64,000 bases of DNA, taken from assembly GCF_002078875.1 (NCBI RefSeq), contig NC_034409.1, forward strand, positions 59,287,244-59,351,243, read 5' to 3'. The translations under genes were made by a program, and so were the position numbers. The stretch's first letter is position 1, and each line of letters starts with the position of its first letter. This stretch comes from Numida meleagris. Its lineage: Eukaryota > Chordata > Aves > Galliformes > Numididae. The notes below the pieces were generated by a model. That model saw nothing but the letters and a program-made list of their open reading frames with translations. It had not been told where the DNA came from and did no database searches. Positions 21,450-34,834 of this stretch are shown in pieces.

Positions 21450-24400
21450 TCCTAAGGGAAGCTATATATCCTGGAGAGACACTGGAAAGGAGAGCAAGCT
21501 GGTTACCTGTGTATGTACGGAGATTTTCAGGATCTCCAAGCCAACAAGAAGATAATTTCTGCTGTTTTCTTATTCTTGAATTGACATTATTAGATCAGAA
21601 TCAAGAAATCTGAGAAGTTCTAGTGTCCATTATTGGGAATTTAAATTCCTTTATTTTCGGCGTAAATAGGGAAAACAAAAGAAGGTAGATATTGTTTCTG
21701 AGGTAAATATTGATCTTTCAGAGTTTGAGAACACAAGTCTTATTTTAGCCTCATTACAGCAATCTCACTACTCACATCAGCTGATGCAAGCTAGAATGAA
21801 GGTGAGTGTTAAAAACCGTTTATGATGGCCTGTAATTCACTGACATTTCATGGACTACTTACTAGCCATTGAAATTATATAAGCTTTAATTTGACTTCCA
21901 AAAGTTTGAAAGAACGAGTCAATAACTGTCTAATCCACTTGAGTTTCTGGGATGATGCTGAGCAGAATTTGGTGATGAGTCATGAGATCCAGCTTTAGCC
22001 ACAGATCTGTGTTTCTGAGGTCTGTTGACTGACATTTGTGCACTGACACCGAGGCACAGGCTTCCAAAATCTTTACTGACAGGAGAGCACAGAGACTTCA
22101 TTGAATCTCAGATTATTAACTTTTGCCCTCACCTTGCTTTGACCATTAGCTATTTTGGCACTTTGCCCACCTTGTCTGGCAACACTGCCTACCTTGTAAC
22201 AGAAGGCACACAGCTGTTCTCACAAGACCCTATTTTCAAAATAAAAAAGGTAAGAATGTCAGTAATGAATAATAACAAGAGCACATTTCTTCAGATCTCT
22301 CAGTGTTTTAAAAGCATGCAAGTAAACCCAGAACCCACTGAGCTCTTGTACTTCTAATTGCAATTCCATACCACGTGCCAAGTTATTTTCTCCTCTTCTT
22401 CCTGTATCAGGTACCAAGTCTTAAGGTTAATATAGCAATCAAATGGTTTCTAACCAGCTATTAATACCAATCTAAACAACATATTTTAACTGTCTGGAAA
22501 AAAAAATTCCTTGAAGAATAATTTCTACACATTTAAAACTAGTTTTCTGCAAGCATTAGAAGATTGATCCTACCACAGTCCACAAAGTTCCAAGCACTTT
22601 GGACTCAGGAGGGTCCTTACATACTTCACCCTTTGTACCGGGCTTCCATACTCCCGTTATTCCTTGTCTACATTCTCTAAAACATGAGGTGATCAGTAGA
22701 GTAGTGAATCACTGACCATGTCACACCCTTACAGCAAGGAAACTATCACAATTCTCCATGCTATAGCAGAAATTCAGCACAGTGTATATCTTTGTTCATG
22801 TGTTCCATTCAGGTGTAATTTCCAGGTCTCAGTGATTTCAGCACCTTGCATGAGCATGAAGTCTGACGTGTACCTTATCTCTCTGGTAAGCAGTTGTGCT
22901 TTTAAATCAGATGAAGATTTTTCTCATAAATGTAACCAGTAACCGTCTGTGCTCAGCACTGCGGAATTTCCAATGAAATATTGCATTGAAATGCACATGC
23001 AGAAAATTACCTTCATGACTAAAACTCAGCCAGCTGGAAGCCTTCGTGTCTGCAATATCATTCAAACTGACAGAATAAAAATGTTTGACCTGATCTGTCA
23101 CATTGCAGCACTCAACATCCATTTATGATGGTCTGACTTCATCACACCTAACAGCTTCTCACACTTGAAGAGCCATGATGAAGTTCTGTATTGTCTTTAT
23201 AGGTATTTAACCTGTGTTGCTGAAGGAGTGGTTTTGAACCACAGCCTCTGCTCTTCATCTGAGTGAAATTTAGAAAAGTAACATGAGGTTCACTATGAAT
23301 GTCGAAGCTTCTCAAGCTCTAATGTCACTTATGAAGCAAAAGCCTATTGTTAAATATAAGTGAGATTCATGGTCCAGACCATATTGCCTTTCTTTAGAAA
23401 ATGGAAATTAAGGGTTTCAAAACTATGACTGCAGGGAAATTGAGACCCAGATCCTGCTTTGCTGGATCACCTAAATGCTACTTGAAATAATTATCTGCAG
23501 TTGAGAATCAATAGTTAGTGGCCAATGGTCTGAGGGAACCTTACCTTTTCCATATCTGGGTGACTTCCTTACCAAAAGGGCACACTTACTCTAATGGGGC
23601 TGCCCATGGACAGCATAGTCAGACTAGTCCAACATGTTTTTCACCAAACAAATCATTGTGTACCTGTCTTCTACTTTAGGAAATGATTGAATCTGAATCA
23701 AACTCTCGTTCTCTCATGTTCCTTTGTCTCAAAGCGTAAAAGAATGCTATGATAAGGTGTCTTCTTTGTAAGATTCTGATCCTTCTCAACAAGATAATAT
23801 TGAAGACTTTGAATGAGAAATGTTCCTACTTTTCTAGATGTGCAGAAAAAAAAATCCCTGCTGCTTTCATTGTCTTTAGCAGCATAACAAGATCTTTGAC
23901 ATGAAACAGTAAAGAAAATTGCATTAGTATTAGGTAGCGGGTGATTTGTTCAGTTTTTTAAAAGTATTTGGTGATATATGGCAAGTTGGGACTAGACATA
24001 TTTGTACAACAAGGGGACTCTGATTGGTGAGAGGCTTGGAAATGACTTGTCTGCAGCTCATTGATTCATCAGCAATAGGTTGCACTTGTCAACATATTGT
24101 GTAGCCAGCTGTGGGGATTGTTTTGTAACAGCTAAGAACATGGTAGTTGCAGCCTTACCCTTGCTCACTCGGGGGCAGAGGAGAGGTCTGCTCTTTCTCA
24201 CAGCCTTAGCCTTCATCCCCTCTGGGGTGCATCTCAGCACCCCAGTGACGTACATATCTGAGTTCAGAGACCAGCTGTGGATTTTATGTGATCATCACTG
24301 TATTCAAAAAAACTACTTATCTTTCAAGTGACTGTTTTTTTTGTTTGTTCATTTGTTCTGAGAGCTGAGTCATCCCACCTTAAAACCCACCTATAAGCAT

Positions 24401-25005
24401 CAGATCCTCATGCAATAGAAGCTGGTTTTCATCTAGTGCTTTCCTCTGCTCTCATGATAGGACCAGAAGTCATGGGCACAACACTCATCCACAACAGCCA
24501 AGGGTGTGACCCACAGCTACTTCTGCAATGAAAGATGTTTTTTCTCTCATCTTTATATTCTTTTAATAAAAAATAAGAAATATATAAATGTGAACAACCA
24601 AAAATAGTTTCAGTAACTACATTAATATAGTGCAACCAGATGAATATTTTCGCTTTAGAAGAGAAAACGAATTGTATTTTCAAAATTCTAATTCGGACAC
24701 TGTTGTGACAACCACTAAATATCCATGAAAGGCAGTAAAATCAGACAGCTTTTCAAAATGGTTCACAAACTGTGGCTCACATCCTTTTCAGTTTCCAAAC
24801 AGTTAAATGGAGACTGTTATTTTAGCTGAGGTATAAAAGATAAGTACGTTCTCATTGTGTACCTATGCTAACAAGGAGCTAGTCCTCCTCATCTACAAAT
24901 GGTCAGGTGGTGAACTGACACTCGTACAGTTTAAACTCTTTTCAGTTAGTAGCACATGAAGACAATTGTTTAGTGTGGGAAAAAGAGGAAGTAAAAATAA
25001 AATTA

Positions 25006-25163
25006 AAAGGAAGAAAGGAAGAAAGGAAGAAAGGAAGAAAGGAAGAAAGGAAGAAAGGAAGAAAGGAAGGAAGGAAGGAAGGAAGGAAGAAAGAAAGGAA
25101 GGAAGAAAGGAAGGAAGAAAGAAGGGAAGAAAGAAAGAAAGAAGGGAAGAAAGAAAGAAAGAA
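25006..25163 (+). repeat. (AAGG)n / (GAAA)n purine microsatellite
   Basis: All-purine plus-strand tract of AAGGAAGA, AAGG and GAAA units running directly into an assembly gap. The apparent K/E/R-rich or S/F/L-rich translations are artefacts of this repeat. Confidence 0.97.
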
Positions 25164-25638
25164 NNNNNNNNNNNNNNNNNNNNNNNNNNNNNNNNNNNNN
25201 NNNNNNNNNNNNNNNNNNNNNNNNNNNNNNNNNNNNNNNNNNNNNNNNNNNNNNNNNNNNNNNNNNNNNNNNNNNNNNNNNNNNNNNNNNNNNNNNNNNN
25301 NNNNNNNNNNNNNNNNNNNNNNNNNNNNNNNNNNNNNNNNNNNNNNNNNNNNNNNNNNNNNNNNNNNNNNNNNNNNNNNNNNNNNNNNNNNNNNNNNNNN
25401 NNNNNNNNNNNNNNNNNNNNNNNNNNNNNNNNNNNNNNNNNNNNNNNNNNNNNNNNNNNNNNNNNNNNNNNNNNNNNNNNNNNNNNNNNNNNNNNNNNNN
25501 NNNNNNNNNNNNNNNNNNNNNNNNNNNNNNNNNNNNNNNNNNNNNNNNNNNNNNNNNNNNNNNNNNNNNNNNNNNNNNNNNNNNNNNNNNNNNNNNNNNN
25601 NNNNNNNNNNNNNNNNNNNNNNNNNNNNNNNNNNNNNN
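25164..25638. other. assembly gap (475 N)
   Basis: Undetermined bases flanked on both sides by purine microsatellite, but with different units: tetranucleotide on the left, GGGAA pentanucleotide on the right. The non-round size suggests an estimated gap. Confidence 0.99.
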
Positions 25639-25690
25639 GAAGGGAAGGGAAGGGAAGGGAAGGGAAGGGAAGGGAAGGGAAGGGGGAAAA
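25639..25690 (+). repeat. (GGGAA)n microsatellite
   Basis: Pentanucleotide purine repeat resuming after the gap and ending in GGGGGAAAAAG. Confidence 0.97.
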
Positions 25691-27018
25691 AGAAACAATA
25701 AAACCCACCATTAAATGCTGCAAAACCTGCTTAGCTGAAAGGAAATAGAGGTAGCTAGCAGCCCTGGTTGGTCAGCCTAATTGCTTCAAAAGTTAGAAAT
25801 ACACGGGTTTTTAAGTCCTCCTTCTCATGAAAGGGATGTTCTCTGCTTTCAACTTTTAATCCCATAGCAAAGATCCAATTTATGTCCAGTCAGTGAATTT
25901 AAGATAGGATAAATATGTTAGAAAGTTCTAAGTATTTCATGCTGATTTTTCTGTTCCTAGGACAAATTAACCAGGTTTAAATGGTCTCTAGGTATGAAGT
26001 GTCTGGGGAAGATCACAGTGCTTTTACTAAGTAGACAGACTAATTGACTACAGAGTCTAAAACATGAACTCTTTCATAAATGGACTGCAAAAATCATATT
26101 CTTAAGAATAGCTCCTTGGCATTTCATACCTGTCAGCCCAGAAGTTTTTCCTTGCCTCCTGAATGAGATTTAAGAAGAAATGAATGGAGAATAGTCTCTA
26201 TTTAACCATACAGATGTAAGCCTACATCTGAAAAAAGTAAGAGGCAAAAACACTTGGTTTCTTACTTGATATCCCTAGGGCATATATTTGCTTTCTTCAG
26301 AACTTTCCACAGTTATCTTTCCTCTTCTCAGGCACAAATGTCTGCAAGCCATAATGTTGGAATACAAACTCAAATACATTTCAAAGCTGGAGCAGGGAAG
26401 AGGACTAAGACGAATGGAATGCTCAGCATCATTACCTTGTTTCAATCAGCTCCAGAGTTTGGATGCTGGTCTTTTAGTTCAAACACTACAACATTTTAAA
26501 ATTATCTTACTTTGCTCCCTTAGTATTAGTCAATATTTCTGGTACAATATCAGGGTGCATTGCATTTTACAGCTTCATAGAAGTCAGCTCTCTACCCAGA
26601 GGATTGTAGAGTACACTGGAATTCATATAAACACAATTGCAAACATAAGCAAGAAATACAGAGAAGATGTCACCTCTGAGGAATGAATCACAGCTAAGCT
26701 AAGTTAAAATAGATAAAGAAGGCACATGAAGAGTGGAAGTTAGGAAGTAAATGAAGACAGTAAAGGAGTGGGCGTAAAATGAAACTGAAGCAGAGACGTA
26801 GGTGACACCACAGAGTTTTGCTGAGCTTGGAAAGCAAGAATGAAGAGCTTAAATGTAATGCAGTAAGTCACCAGACTCAATGATGGCACATTAAAGCAAT
26901 CTTTTTGCAATGCAGAGAAAAGTAAAGCTGTCTCTTCTGCCATGGAATCGGAAGACTGGCCTTCTGCAAAAAAAATATTTACACGGAAATATTTTGATTA
27001 TTCCAAAATAGAAACAAA
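25691..27018. other. unique non-coding DNA between two gapped microsatellites
   Basis: No gene recognised. The 132-codon plus-strand frame at 26288-26686 is the longest ATG frame free of Ns in the window. It has no signal peptide, membrane segment pattern or motif I recognise, and overlaps an 81-codon frame in another phase; most likely chance. Confidence 0.45.
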
Positions 27019-27108
27019 CCTTTTCTTTTCTTTTCTTTTCTTTTCTTTTCTTTTCTTTTCTTTTCTTTTCTTTTCTTTTCTTTTCTTTTCTTTTCTTTTC
27101 TTTGCTTT
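27019..27108 (-). repeat. (TTTTC)n pyrimidine microsatellite
   Basis: About 17 pentanucleotide units on the plus strand (GAAAA on the minus), ending in TTTGCTTT at the gap edge. Confidence 0.97.
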
Positions 27109-27428
27109 NNNNNNNNNNNNNNNNNNNNNNNNNNNNNNNNNNNNNNNNNNNNNNNNNNNNNNNNNNNNNNNNNNNNNNNNNNNNNNNNNNNNNNNNNNNN
27201 NNNNNNNNNNNNNNNNNNNNNNNNNNNNNNNNNNNNNNNNNNNNNNNNNNNNNNNNNNNNNNNNNNNNNNNNNNNNNNNNNNNNNNNNNNNNNNNNNNNN
27301 NNNNNNNNNNNNNNNNNNNNNNNNNNNNNNNNNNNNNNNNNNNNNNNNNNNNNNNNNNNNNNNNNNNNNNNNNNNNNNNNNNNNNNNNNNNNNNNNNNNN
27401 NNNNNNNNNNNNNNNNNNNNNNNNNNNN
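27109..27428. other. assembly gap (320 N)
   Basis: Undetermined bases between a TTTTC repeat on the left and a CTCCT repeat on the right. Confidence 0.99.
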
Positions 27429-27479
27429 CCTCTCCTCTCCTCTCCTCTCCTCTCCTCATAATAATAATAAATAATAATA
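27429..27479. repeat. (CTCCT)n then (ATA)n microsatellite
   Basis: Six pyrimidine pentanucleotide units (27429-27457) followed directly by ATA/ATAA repeats to 27479. Confidence 0.95.
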
Positions 27480-28110
27480 TTCTTTTTTTAATATATTCTT
27501 TTTTTTCCTAATGTGATATATCCAGTAAAAATATCCACAGCTGCAGCTGTCAATGAGACGTGGTCCAATGCATTTCGTATTAGGCTCAAGCTAAAAGCAA
27601 CAGTATTGCAGAAACTACCAAGCTCATTTTGTGTAATTGCATAACATTTGTAGAGATAATTCCTTCCTTTGAAATCTGGTTATTGCATTGCTACAGTATG
27701 TCTACTCAGTCCTTCAATTTTTTTTTTAAATATGTGATATATATCCCTGTGGCTACATAAAAGATCCAGAGGGGATGGTCCATTTACAACACTGCGTTCT
27801 TGTTATTTAATTTCTCATCACAGAGACAGGTGTCCTCCCAGAAATCAAGAAAATATGTTATCATTAAATCACAGTTTTATAAGCATCTTGCTAAATAATT
27901 GAAGAGCCTATCTGTCACAAAGGAATAATCACATATAGATACAAAAATCTGTAACATTTTGTGTCCAAATATTGAAGAAGTGAAGAGGAATAATTTTATT
28001 TGGCTTTGTGAGAGTACATCATATGGTAGGATCAAAGAAATGCAGTAAAGATGGTTAAAGGAACATAACATATTGTACTTAAAAGCTCAAAAAAATTCAT
28101 CTATAAATCT
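27480..28110. other. unique non-coding DNA
   Basis: Nothing recognised apart from short T-runs. Confidence 0.55.
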
Positions 28111-28310
28111 TCAGTGAAGATGATGGACACTGGAACAAGTTGCCCAGTGAGGCTGTGGATGCCCCGTCCCTGGAAGCATTCAAAGCCAGGCTTGCTGGGG
28201 CTTTGAGCAACCTGGTCTAGAGGGAGGTGTCCCTGCCTATAGCAGGGGGGTTGAAACTGGGTGATCTTAAAGGTCCCTTCCAACCCAAACCATTCTATGA
28301 TTCTATGATA
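28111..28310 (+). mobile_element. CR1 LINE 3' end
   Basis: Plus-oriented CR1 with the complete 3' terminus: 'actggaacaagttgcccag', 'gaggctgtggatgcccc', 'gagcaacctggtctagaggg', 'ggtcccttccaacccaaacc', and the terminal ATTCTATGATTCTATGATA. It is 5'-truncated, about 200 bp. Confidence 0.95.
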
Positions 28311-31300
28311 ATGTTAATGACAAATAAGCACACTTCTACAGAACCCACATCCATGAACACTACAGTTTAGAGCATGATTTATGAAAGATTGCCAACAGTA
28401 AAGTATGATGTCTGTATGTTTAAGTACAACGTTTCAAAGCTATTCAAAGGCTGCATTGGTAGTTGGGGATGTGTTTAAAGTAGAGATGGCTATGAAAACA
28501 AACAAACAAGCAAACAAAGAGGAAAATCCGGAAACATTTTGGAAAAAATCTAACTAATACTTCTACAGCTACAGAATTGTTGCACTGAATGAATATTCCA
28601 TGCTCAGCCCATGGAGTAATATTTTATTCTTCAAGTAGACTCACTGCAAGTACTGCAAAAGTACCTTCTTTGCCATTTCCTCTGTTAGAAACTGGATAAA
28701 CATGAAAAAGATAACACAAGTCTGTTATTTTACCCTTGTTTGAAATTATAAAGAAAACAAGAATTAGTCCCATCTTTTGGGAATAAAGTCCTAACCTGAT
28801 CAAAACAGAGTAACTGATGGGGTGGCTTCCCCCTGTCCCTGTTAGTGCTGGCTGAGTGGTACTTGAACGCTGGAAGATACTGGTATCTGTCAGCTATGCT
28901 AAATACAGCCCTAGCCAGCCCGTGCTACATACCGTAAGCAGACACAGCCGAGTCTGATCCTTCAGGTGGAAAATTGTATGTATTGAATAGTTTGTAAAAC
29001 ACACTGTGCATTTTATAGACACATACCAATAATGATAATAAATAGCCACAACTATGTGGTGGCAACATTATAATAGCATAGGGGTTTTTATTATCACTTT
29101 AGAAGTGTGCAGACTACATCAAACTGAAAAAAAAGGGGGGGAAGATAAAGGTTCCCAAAAGAGTTTTCTTCTCTTCTTCCTTCCTAAACCCACTCAAACA
29201 CTAGCTGGAGCAATGCTGCTGTTTTTCCAAATGATTTTCTTAAGAGCTTTATCACTCCACTGAGATCTTAGCAACTACACTTGCCTCAGATGTATCACTT
29301 AAACATACCCAAACTTACATTTGCCAGGAGCATGAAAATTAAATTTTCTAGAGGCTGCTTCAACTGACAGGAAGTATCAATGCCTATTCTCTGTTCATTA
29401 ATTTCTTATGTTATGCATGCCTCTGCTGTCTTCACTTGGATTTCTACTTTGCTGTCCGTTCATAGATTTGTATCTTATATTAAAAAAATACATATGATGT
29501 AGTCTGAGATAAAGATTGTATGGAGCGGATGGAATCCGTTTGTAAAAGTGATTAATCCAGAAGCAGAAGTGATTATAAATCCCTGACTGACATTATCATC
29601 CTGTCCTAGAAATGGGACTCAACTGAGGTCAAACAAATTACACTAATGAAGAAGAGGAAGACCAAGTGTAGAAACCAGAAACTAAATTTCAACTAACTCT
29701 GCCAATTCTACACCTTTTCTGTTCTGCAGGAGAGATTTACTTGATCTTAAAATCTAACAATAGGACTATGTCCTCTAGACATTAACTCTTGGTTACTTTC
29801 AGAGTTGTTCACCTGTTTTTCTCATGAGAGCAGAGATTTTAGAGCGGATCTCTTTTCTGAAAATACTGTGATAGCTTCTGTCGAAGGAATTATGACTGAA
29901 TCAGGAATCCTAACATATACAATCCCAGGAAGGACTATAATCTGTAACTTGAAGACTACGATTCAGAGTTCATCTCTAAGGAAGCAAATATTTCTTGCTG
30001 AGCAGGTGAGCTAAGCCAATGCTTCCAAACTTATTCAAGGAGTATCCTCCAACACAGGGAGCCTACATCAAGCTGCCCAGACTAGGAAACTCACTTCTCT
30101 AAACATAACTTATGTATCCTTGTGTTCCGAATAATAAAATGTAATTTAAGGCCAGAGAGTGGCATAAATTCAAAGAAGCACTGATTCTTCTTCTCTGGGC
30201 TAATAACACAGTGCCCAAGTTTGCAGTGTTAAAGCGAAAAAAGAAAAATGCTGACATTAAAAGATACTGTTGAAGGATACTGATGGGAGGAATTGGTTCA
30301 TGTTATACAGTTCCAACTATTTTTAGAAATGGAAGTAATAGCGGTGGAGAGTTCAGAGAGGTTTAGACTGGAGAGCTGCATAGAAACACTTTGAAGACGA
30401 TGCTGAAAGAGCAAAGGATTTAGACCTCTAGGTATAGCATCCCGGAAGTGAATTTTCCAGAAAGTTATTGGTAGCTTTATCAGATACATAGGGATTATAA
30501 TGTTAGTGTCACTGCTTCAGCAATTATATGCATATCCATCCACTTTCCTAGGAGCCAGTCATGTTAAAAACCATATTTTCTGTTTGGAAGCCAAGTTGAA
30601 TTCCCATGTTTCATAGCTCAAAGCTGAAGCTGAAAAAGGAATTGTCTGCTCTGTAGCAAGGACTTACTCCGCCGTCCTGATTCATCTAATCTGCCAAATA
30701 CAACAATAATTTCAGTCCAAATTAAAAGCTAATATTTTTCTTACTTTTGTAATTAATTTGATCATCTTCCACTTTAGGTATTTTTTTTCAGGAACTGGGG
30801 CCTTGTCCAAAATTCTTTGAATCATCTTTTTTGCTTATAAAACAGTAGATCTGATTCTTTTTCATTCACAGGTCAAAATTTGGGGGTAAAGAAACATCTC
30901 CTTTCACCAATTTAACAATGCAATGTGACAGTAGCTTACGGGTTTCGTTTGCCTTTGGGCACTAATTCTCATCACCAACTATGAAGGCATTGCTGCATTA
31001 CTCATTGCTTATTTCTAGAAAGATATTGACAGCTTGAAAGTTCTTCAGGGGGAAGAAAAATATACCCAGGAAATAGTGTTAAATATGACTGCATTTTTTC
31101 TCCAACTTCCTGAGTTTGCCACAATTTTGGCACTTTCATAATTTGTTCAGGTGTGTAGACAGATGCATCTGGACCAGTCTTCAGAAAAAGAAGCAAAAAA
31201 ATGTATTATTAATACGATGGGTAGCTTTAGTTTCTGTTGAAGTTCCTCCTCGCCTTTCTGTGCAGAACAAATAATGGCACATTGCCCGAAGAATACTACA

Positions 31301-33213
31301 CCCAAACACCTGAGTTAGGCCTTCTATGTTATAGTTCAAATTGCTTAAAGAAAAATAAATAAATAAATAAATAAATAAATAAGAATTAGGACTTGCATAA
31401 AGAAGTCGTGCTTTTTTTATTTTTTATGTGATGTTATAGGACACGACTTTCACAAAATCCCTCCTCACTCAGATCCTTGTGAGATTTAAGTTGTTAAACG
31501 TTATTCTAAAGAAAAATGAGTACATAGTTTTGAAGAAGAAAAACAACTAAGAATATTAAAAGAACCTATACATCAGGGCCAAAAAAAGTAGAGTTTAAAA
31601 AAGTGATGATTTCTTATTTTCCTTGAAACTTATTCTGATAGTTGATCAAAAATAAGATTACATCCTTGGCAAATATTTCCTGTAATTTTTTAATGTACTT
31701 TCAGGAAAAAAAAAAAAAAAAGAAGTTGGTGTTCTTTTCTTTAATTCAAGTTTTGTGATATCATTTTGAAGCAAAAATCAACAACTTTTCTGTGATTCTA
31801 GCTTAGTTCTAGCCGCTCTTATCTGTGCTAAATTACAGCAGCAGGATCACTGCCAAAAATTTATCATCTTTCTTGCCACAGTACTACCTCTGTTCAGCCA
31901 ACTACTTTCAAATGGCTGAATTAAAATGAAAATCACTAACATGTTTCTGAAATCTCGGAGGAACATCAGGACTGTTCTTACTTTATTTCTGATCAGATAA
32001 TTTCTGTCTGTTTGGGACTCTGAAAGATAATGCTGAAATGCATACATCTGCAGTGAAATCTCAGCCACAAAACAATTAAGATATAGTGATAAAGATTTTT
32101 ATCCATAATTCCATAAACATTAGTTAATAGCAAAAGAAAATCTGTTTATAACCTTGCGTGGCAGGAAAAAAATCCAGATGAGAAGGTGTTTTGGAAATAA
32201 ATTATCGAAAAGGAGTCACAGACGCTTCAGTGTTTCTAATAATATGAGCTATATACCAAACAGGTTCGGTATGAAGGAAGACTCAATTTGGGCACGGAAG
32301 TGCAATGGAGAAGTACTCCTCTCAAGCACCAATTTGATAACCAACACAGAAATTATTTGCTTTTGTTCAATTAGGCATACTTTCAAGCATAGCATGACAA
32401 AATCACTACTTGAAACACCCTTTTCTTTCCACTCCTTCACCTCAGCTGAATTCCTTTATTCACGAGCAGGACAAATTTCATAGGCAGCATCAAAAGCTGT
32501 AGGTACTACAGCTGGCCATGTGAATTGTTCATTTCTGAGAGCGCTCCTCCTGCTCTCAGTAACACTCCTATCTCTTAGCCTAGGCAGACTGAAAAAGAAA
32601 ATGGCTTGTTATATGGAGGAATAGGGCAAGTCAAACACCTTATCTTTCCCAGCCAGTGTTTACTTGCTGCTAGATATATTCCAGTTTAATATTGAGCGTG
32701 CCCCTATTAGTGGTTATTCATACACACTCCAAGAAAAGAGGAGAAAAGATTAGAATTCTATAAAGAGGACTGAAGAGAGCAAGAAAAGAGCTGAATCTTT
32801 GACTGATATTTAAATATCACTTTTAAAAACTCATTGGATTTGTCTCATAAAAGAAAAAAAGCTAGCAAAAGACATAACTCAGTCAAATAGGTCAACAAAG
32901 AATAAAGAACATTTTATAAAGCTGAAAATGCCCCATTGAAATGTAAATCTTTATAGGAAATAACCATATGCTCAGAAAAATTCTATACTATTCTCCTAAT
33001 ATTTCACATATGAAAGAGCTGTGCACTTGTTAAGTGAAAGGTGTTTTCTTGTTGTTTTTTTTTTAAAGTGAGTTTTTTCACAAAATATCTTGTCAAGTTT
33101 TAGAGCACCACTCTATGCTGTTTAAAATACATTTTCCCCTGATGGGAATAGCACTAGGACAAATTATGTCAGCTGAATATACAACCAGCATTTTGTGATC
33201 TATTGTGCTGCCA
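28311..33213. other. unique AT-rich non-coding DNA
   Basis: No gene or transposon recognised on either strand. It contains a tetranucleotide repeat at 31352-31382 and an A17-type run near 31708. The 109-codon plus-strand frame at 32154-32483 has no recognisable domain. Confidence 0.5.
31352..31382 (+). repeat. (AAAT)n microsatellite
   Basis: Seven to eight AAAT units following TTAAAGA. Confidence 0.95.
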
Positions 33214-33784
33214 TGATTTTGGCTGGAATAGAGTCAGTTTTTTTCCAAGTAGCTAGTACGGTGCTGTGTTTTGGATTCAGAATGAGAATAATACAGATAA
33301 CACACTAATGATTAATTTGTTGCTGAGCAGTGCTTGCATAGAGTCAAGGACTACTTCTCATACTGCCCTGCCAGCTAGGAGCTGAGGGGGCACAAGGAGC
33401 TGGGAGGGGACGCAACCAGGGCAGCTGTCCTAAACTGGCCAAAGAGATATCCCATAGCATGTGGCATCATAATGAATGATAGGGGGAAATAAGGAGTAAG
33501 TGGATGACATTTGAAGTGATGGCATTTGTCTTCCAAAAAACAGTTGCTCTTGATGAGTGCTGACTTTCTGGAAGTGTCTGAACATCTGCTGATGAAATGT
33601 AGTGCATGAATTCTTTGTTGTGCTGTGCTTGCATGCAAAATTTTTGTTTTATTTAGTAAACTGTCTTTATCTCAACTCATGAGTTTTTGCATTTTAACTT
33701 GTTGGGTTCTCTCTTCCATTCCACTCTGGGGAGTTAAGCAAGCAGTTGGGTGATGCTGAGCTCTGTGCCAGAGTTAAACCACAG
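33214..33784 (+). mobile_element. ERVL-like solo LTR
   Basis: About 570 bp starting TGATTTTGGCTGGAATAGAG and ending 'gagttaaaccaca'. In between are 'gagtcaaggactacttctc', 'gctgggaggggac', 'tggccaaagagatatccc' and 'aaactgtctttatctcaac'. These blocks, in this order, match my memory of a common avian ERVL-type LTR that begins TG and ends CA. No second copy in the same orientation or internal region flanks it, so it is probably a solo LTR left by recombination. Orientation is assigned from the consensus, which carries a TATA box in this direction; this copy's TATA is degraded. Confidence 0.7.
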
Positions 33785-34807
33785 AAGGTGCACACTAGTG
33801 ATTGGAAGGACCTTTTAAAAAATCTTGGGTTTTTGTAATGATTTTTGGTTGAATATTTTGTAACTATTCCTTATAACTATGGTGGAAGGCAAGACTTTTC
33901 TTACCTGTTTCCACTTGCTTATGCTCTCTTCTGAATTAAATTATTTTCCCAATAAATTAAATCATATGTTTTTTTGTTAGAATCCTCTAGAATACCAGGT
34001 AGAAATTGTGTTCAGGAAATCTGACATCCAACTAAGGACTTTTTTCTGTGATGTAGTTTTCCCTGTAGAGTAATGACTCTTTAGAAAAAAAACATTAGCC
34101 GGAGGTGGCACACATTACATCACTGAAATTACTGTGAATGAGAAGAAACAGACTGCTGTATTAACAGTAGGCATTCATTTTTCTACAGTGATAAAGTATA
34201 ACCAGCTAGTCCCTGATCTTATCACCTGATAAGCCAATTTTTAGGAATCAGGGAAGTACAATTTCCCCCATGTAGACCATATTCAAATAAATCTGTTATA
34301 CTTTAAAATCCCTATTGCTTTATCAGTGTGTCATTTTACTGTTGACATATAAGGCTTTGAATGATCAAATCAGTTGTAAACAGCAGAATTATTGTGGATG
34401 GCAACAGGCACTTTGATTTCTTTGGTGCTTTGAGTCCTTCTAGCTTCAATGCTACATTATGGGTTTCATTTTATGCATCTCTTCCGTTGTTTTTTACTTA
34501 TTTGAAAATCAAATTATTAGCAGGAAGGGAAAGGAAGGCCATCAGAAGAGAAGAAATAATTAAGAAACATATTTAACCTAAATGTGTTGTACTTCTAGTT
34601 ATAAAACCGTTAGTTCAAAAAGACTAGTCACTTCTCTCTTTCTTTTAACTCACATCTACTATGACATTTTCATAGTCCTAGGAATACAATCCTCTGGAAC
34701 AATCTGTATCAGTTATTTAGCTCCTTTGCACAAATGATGATAAAATGTGTATCTATATATATGATTATCTTGAACACTATCACACAGTGTATACAGGACA
34801 AAAAATG
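33785..34807. other. unique non-coding DNA
   Basis: Nothing recognised apart from short AT-rich frames. Confidence 0.5.
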
Positions 34808-34830
34808 TGATTCTGTGATTCTGTAATCAG
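34808..34830 (+). repeat. CR1-tail-like TGATTCTG repeat
   Basis: GTGATTCTGTGATTCTGTAA resembles the terminal octamer repeat of CR1 but sits upstream of the CR1 body that starts near 34835, not at its 3' end. Confidence 0.5.
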
Positions 34831-34834
34831 ATCC

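Larger units (their letters stand above)
19914..25005. other. unique non-coding DNA
   Basis: No supported gene. It includes a 10-bp-arm hairpin at 21427-21449 and an octamer-type palindrome at 20644-20662. Frames of up to 110 codons at 21079-21411 (minus) and 22025-22357 (plus) have no recognisable domain and look like chance. Confidence 0.5.

Noticed and set aside
24893..25748. Long frames of 231-276 codons on both strands
   Set aside because: They run through 475 undetermined bases and a purine microsatellite; the protein is repeat translation plus X residues.
26288..26686. 132-codon plus-strand frame, the longest without Ns
   Set aside because: No recognisable domain, overlapping frame in another phase, and a length that chance can give in 64 kb.
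26942..27511. Frames of 119-189 codons on both strands
   Set aside because: Same artefact: TTTTC and CTCCT repeats flanking 320 Ns.
33375..33638. 87-codon minus-strand frame
   Set aside because: Lies entirely inside the ERVL-like LTR.
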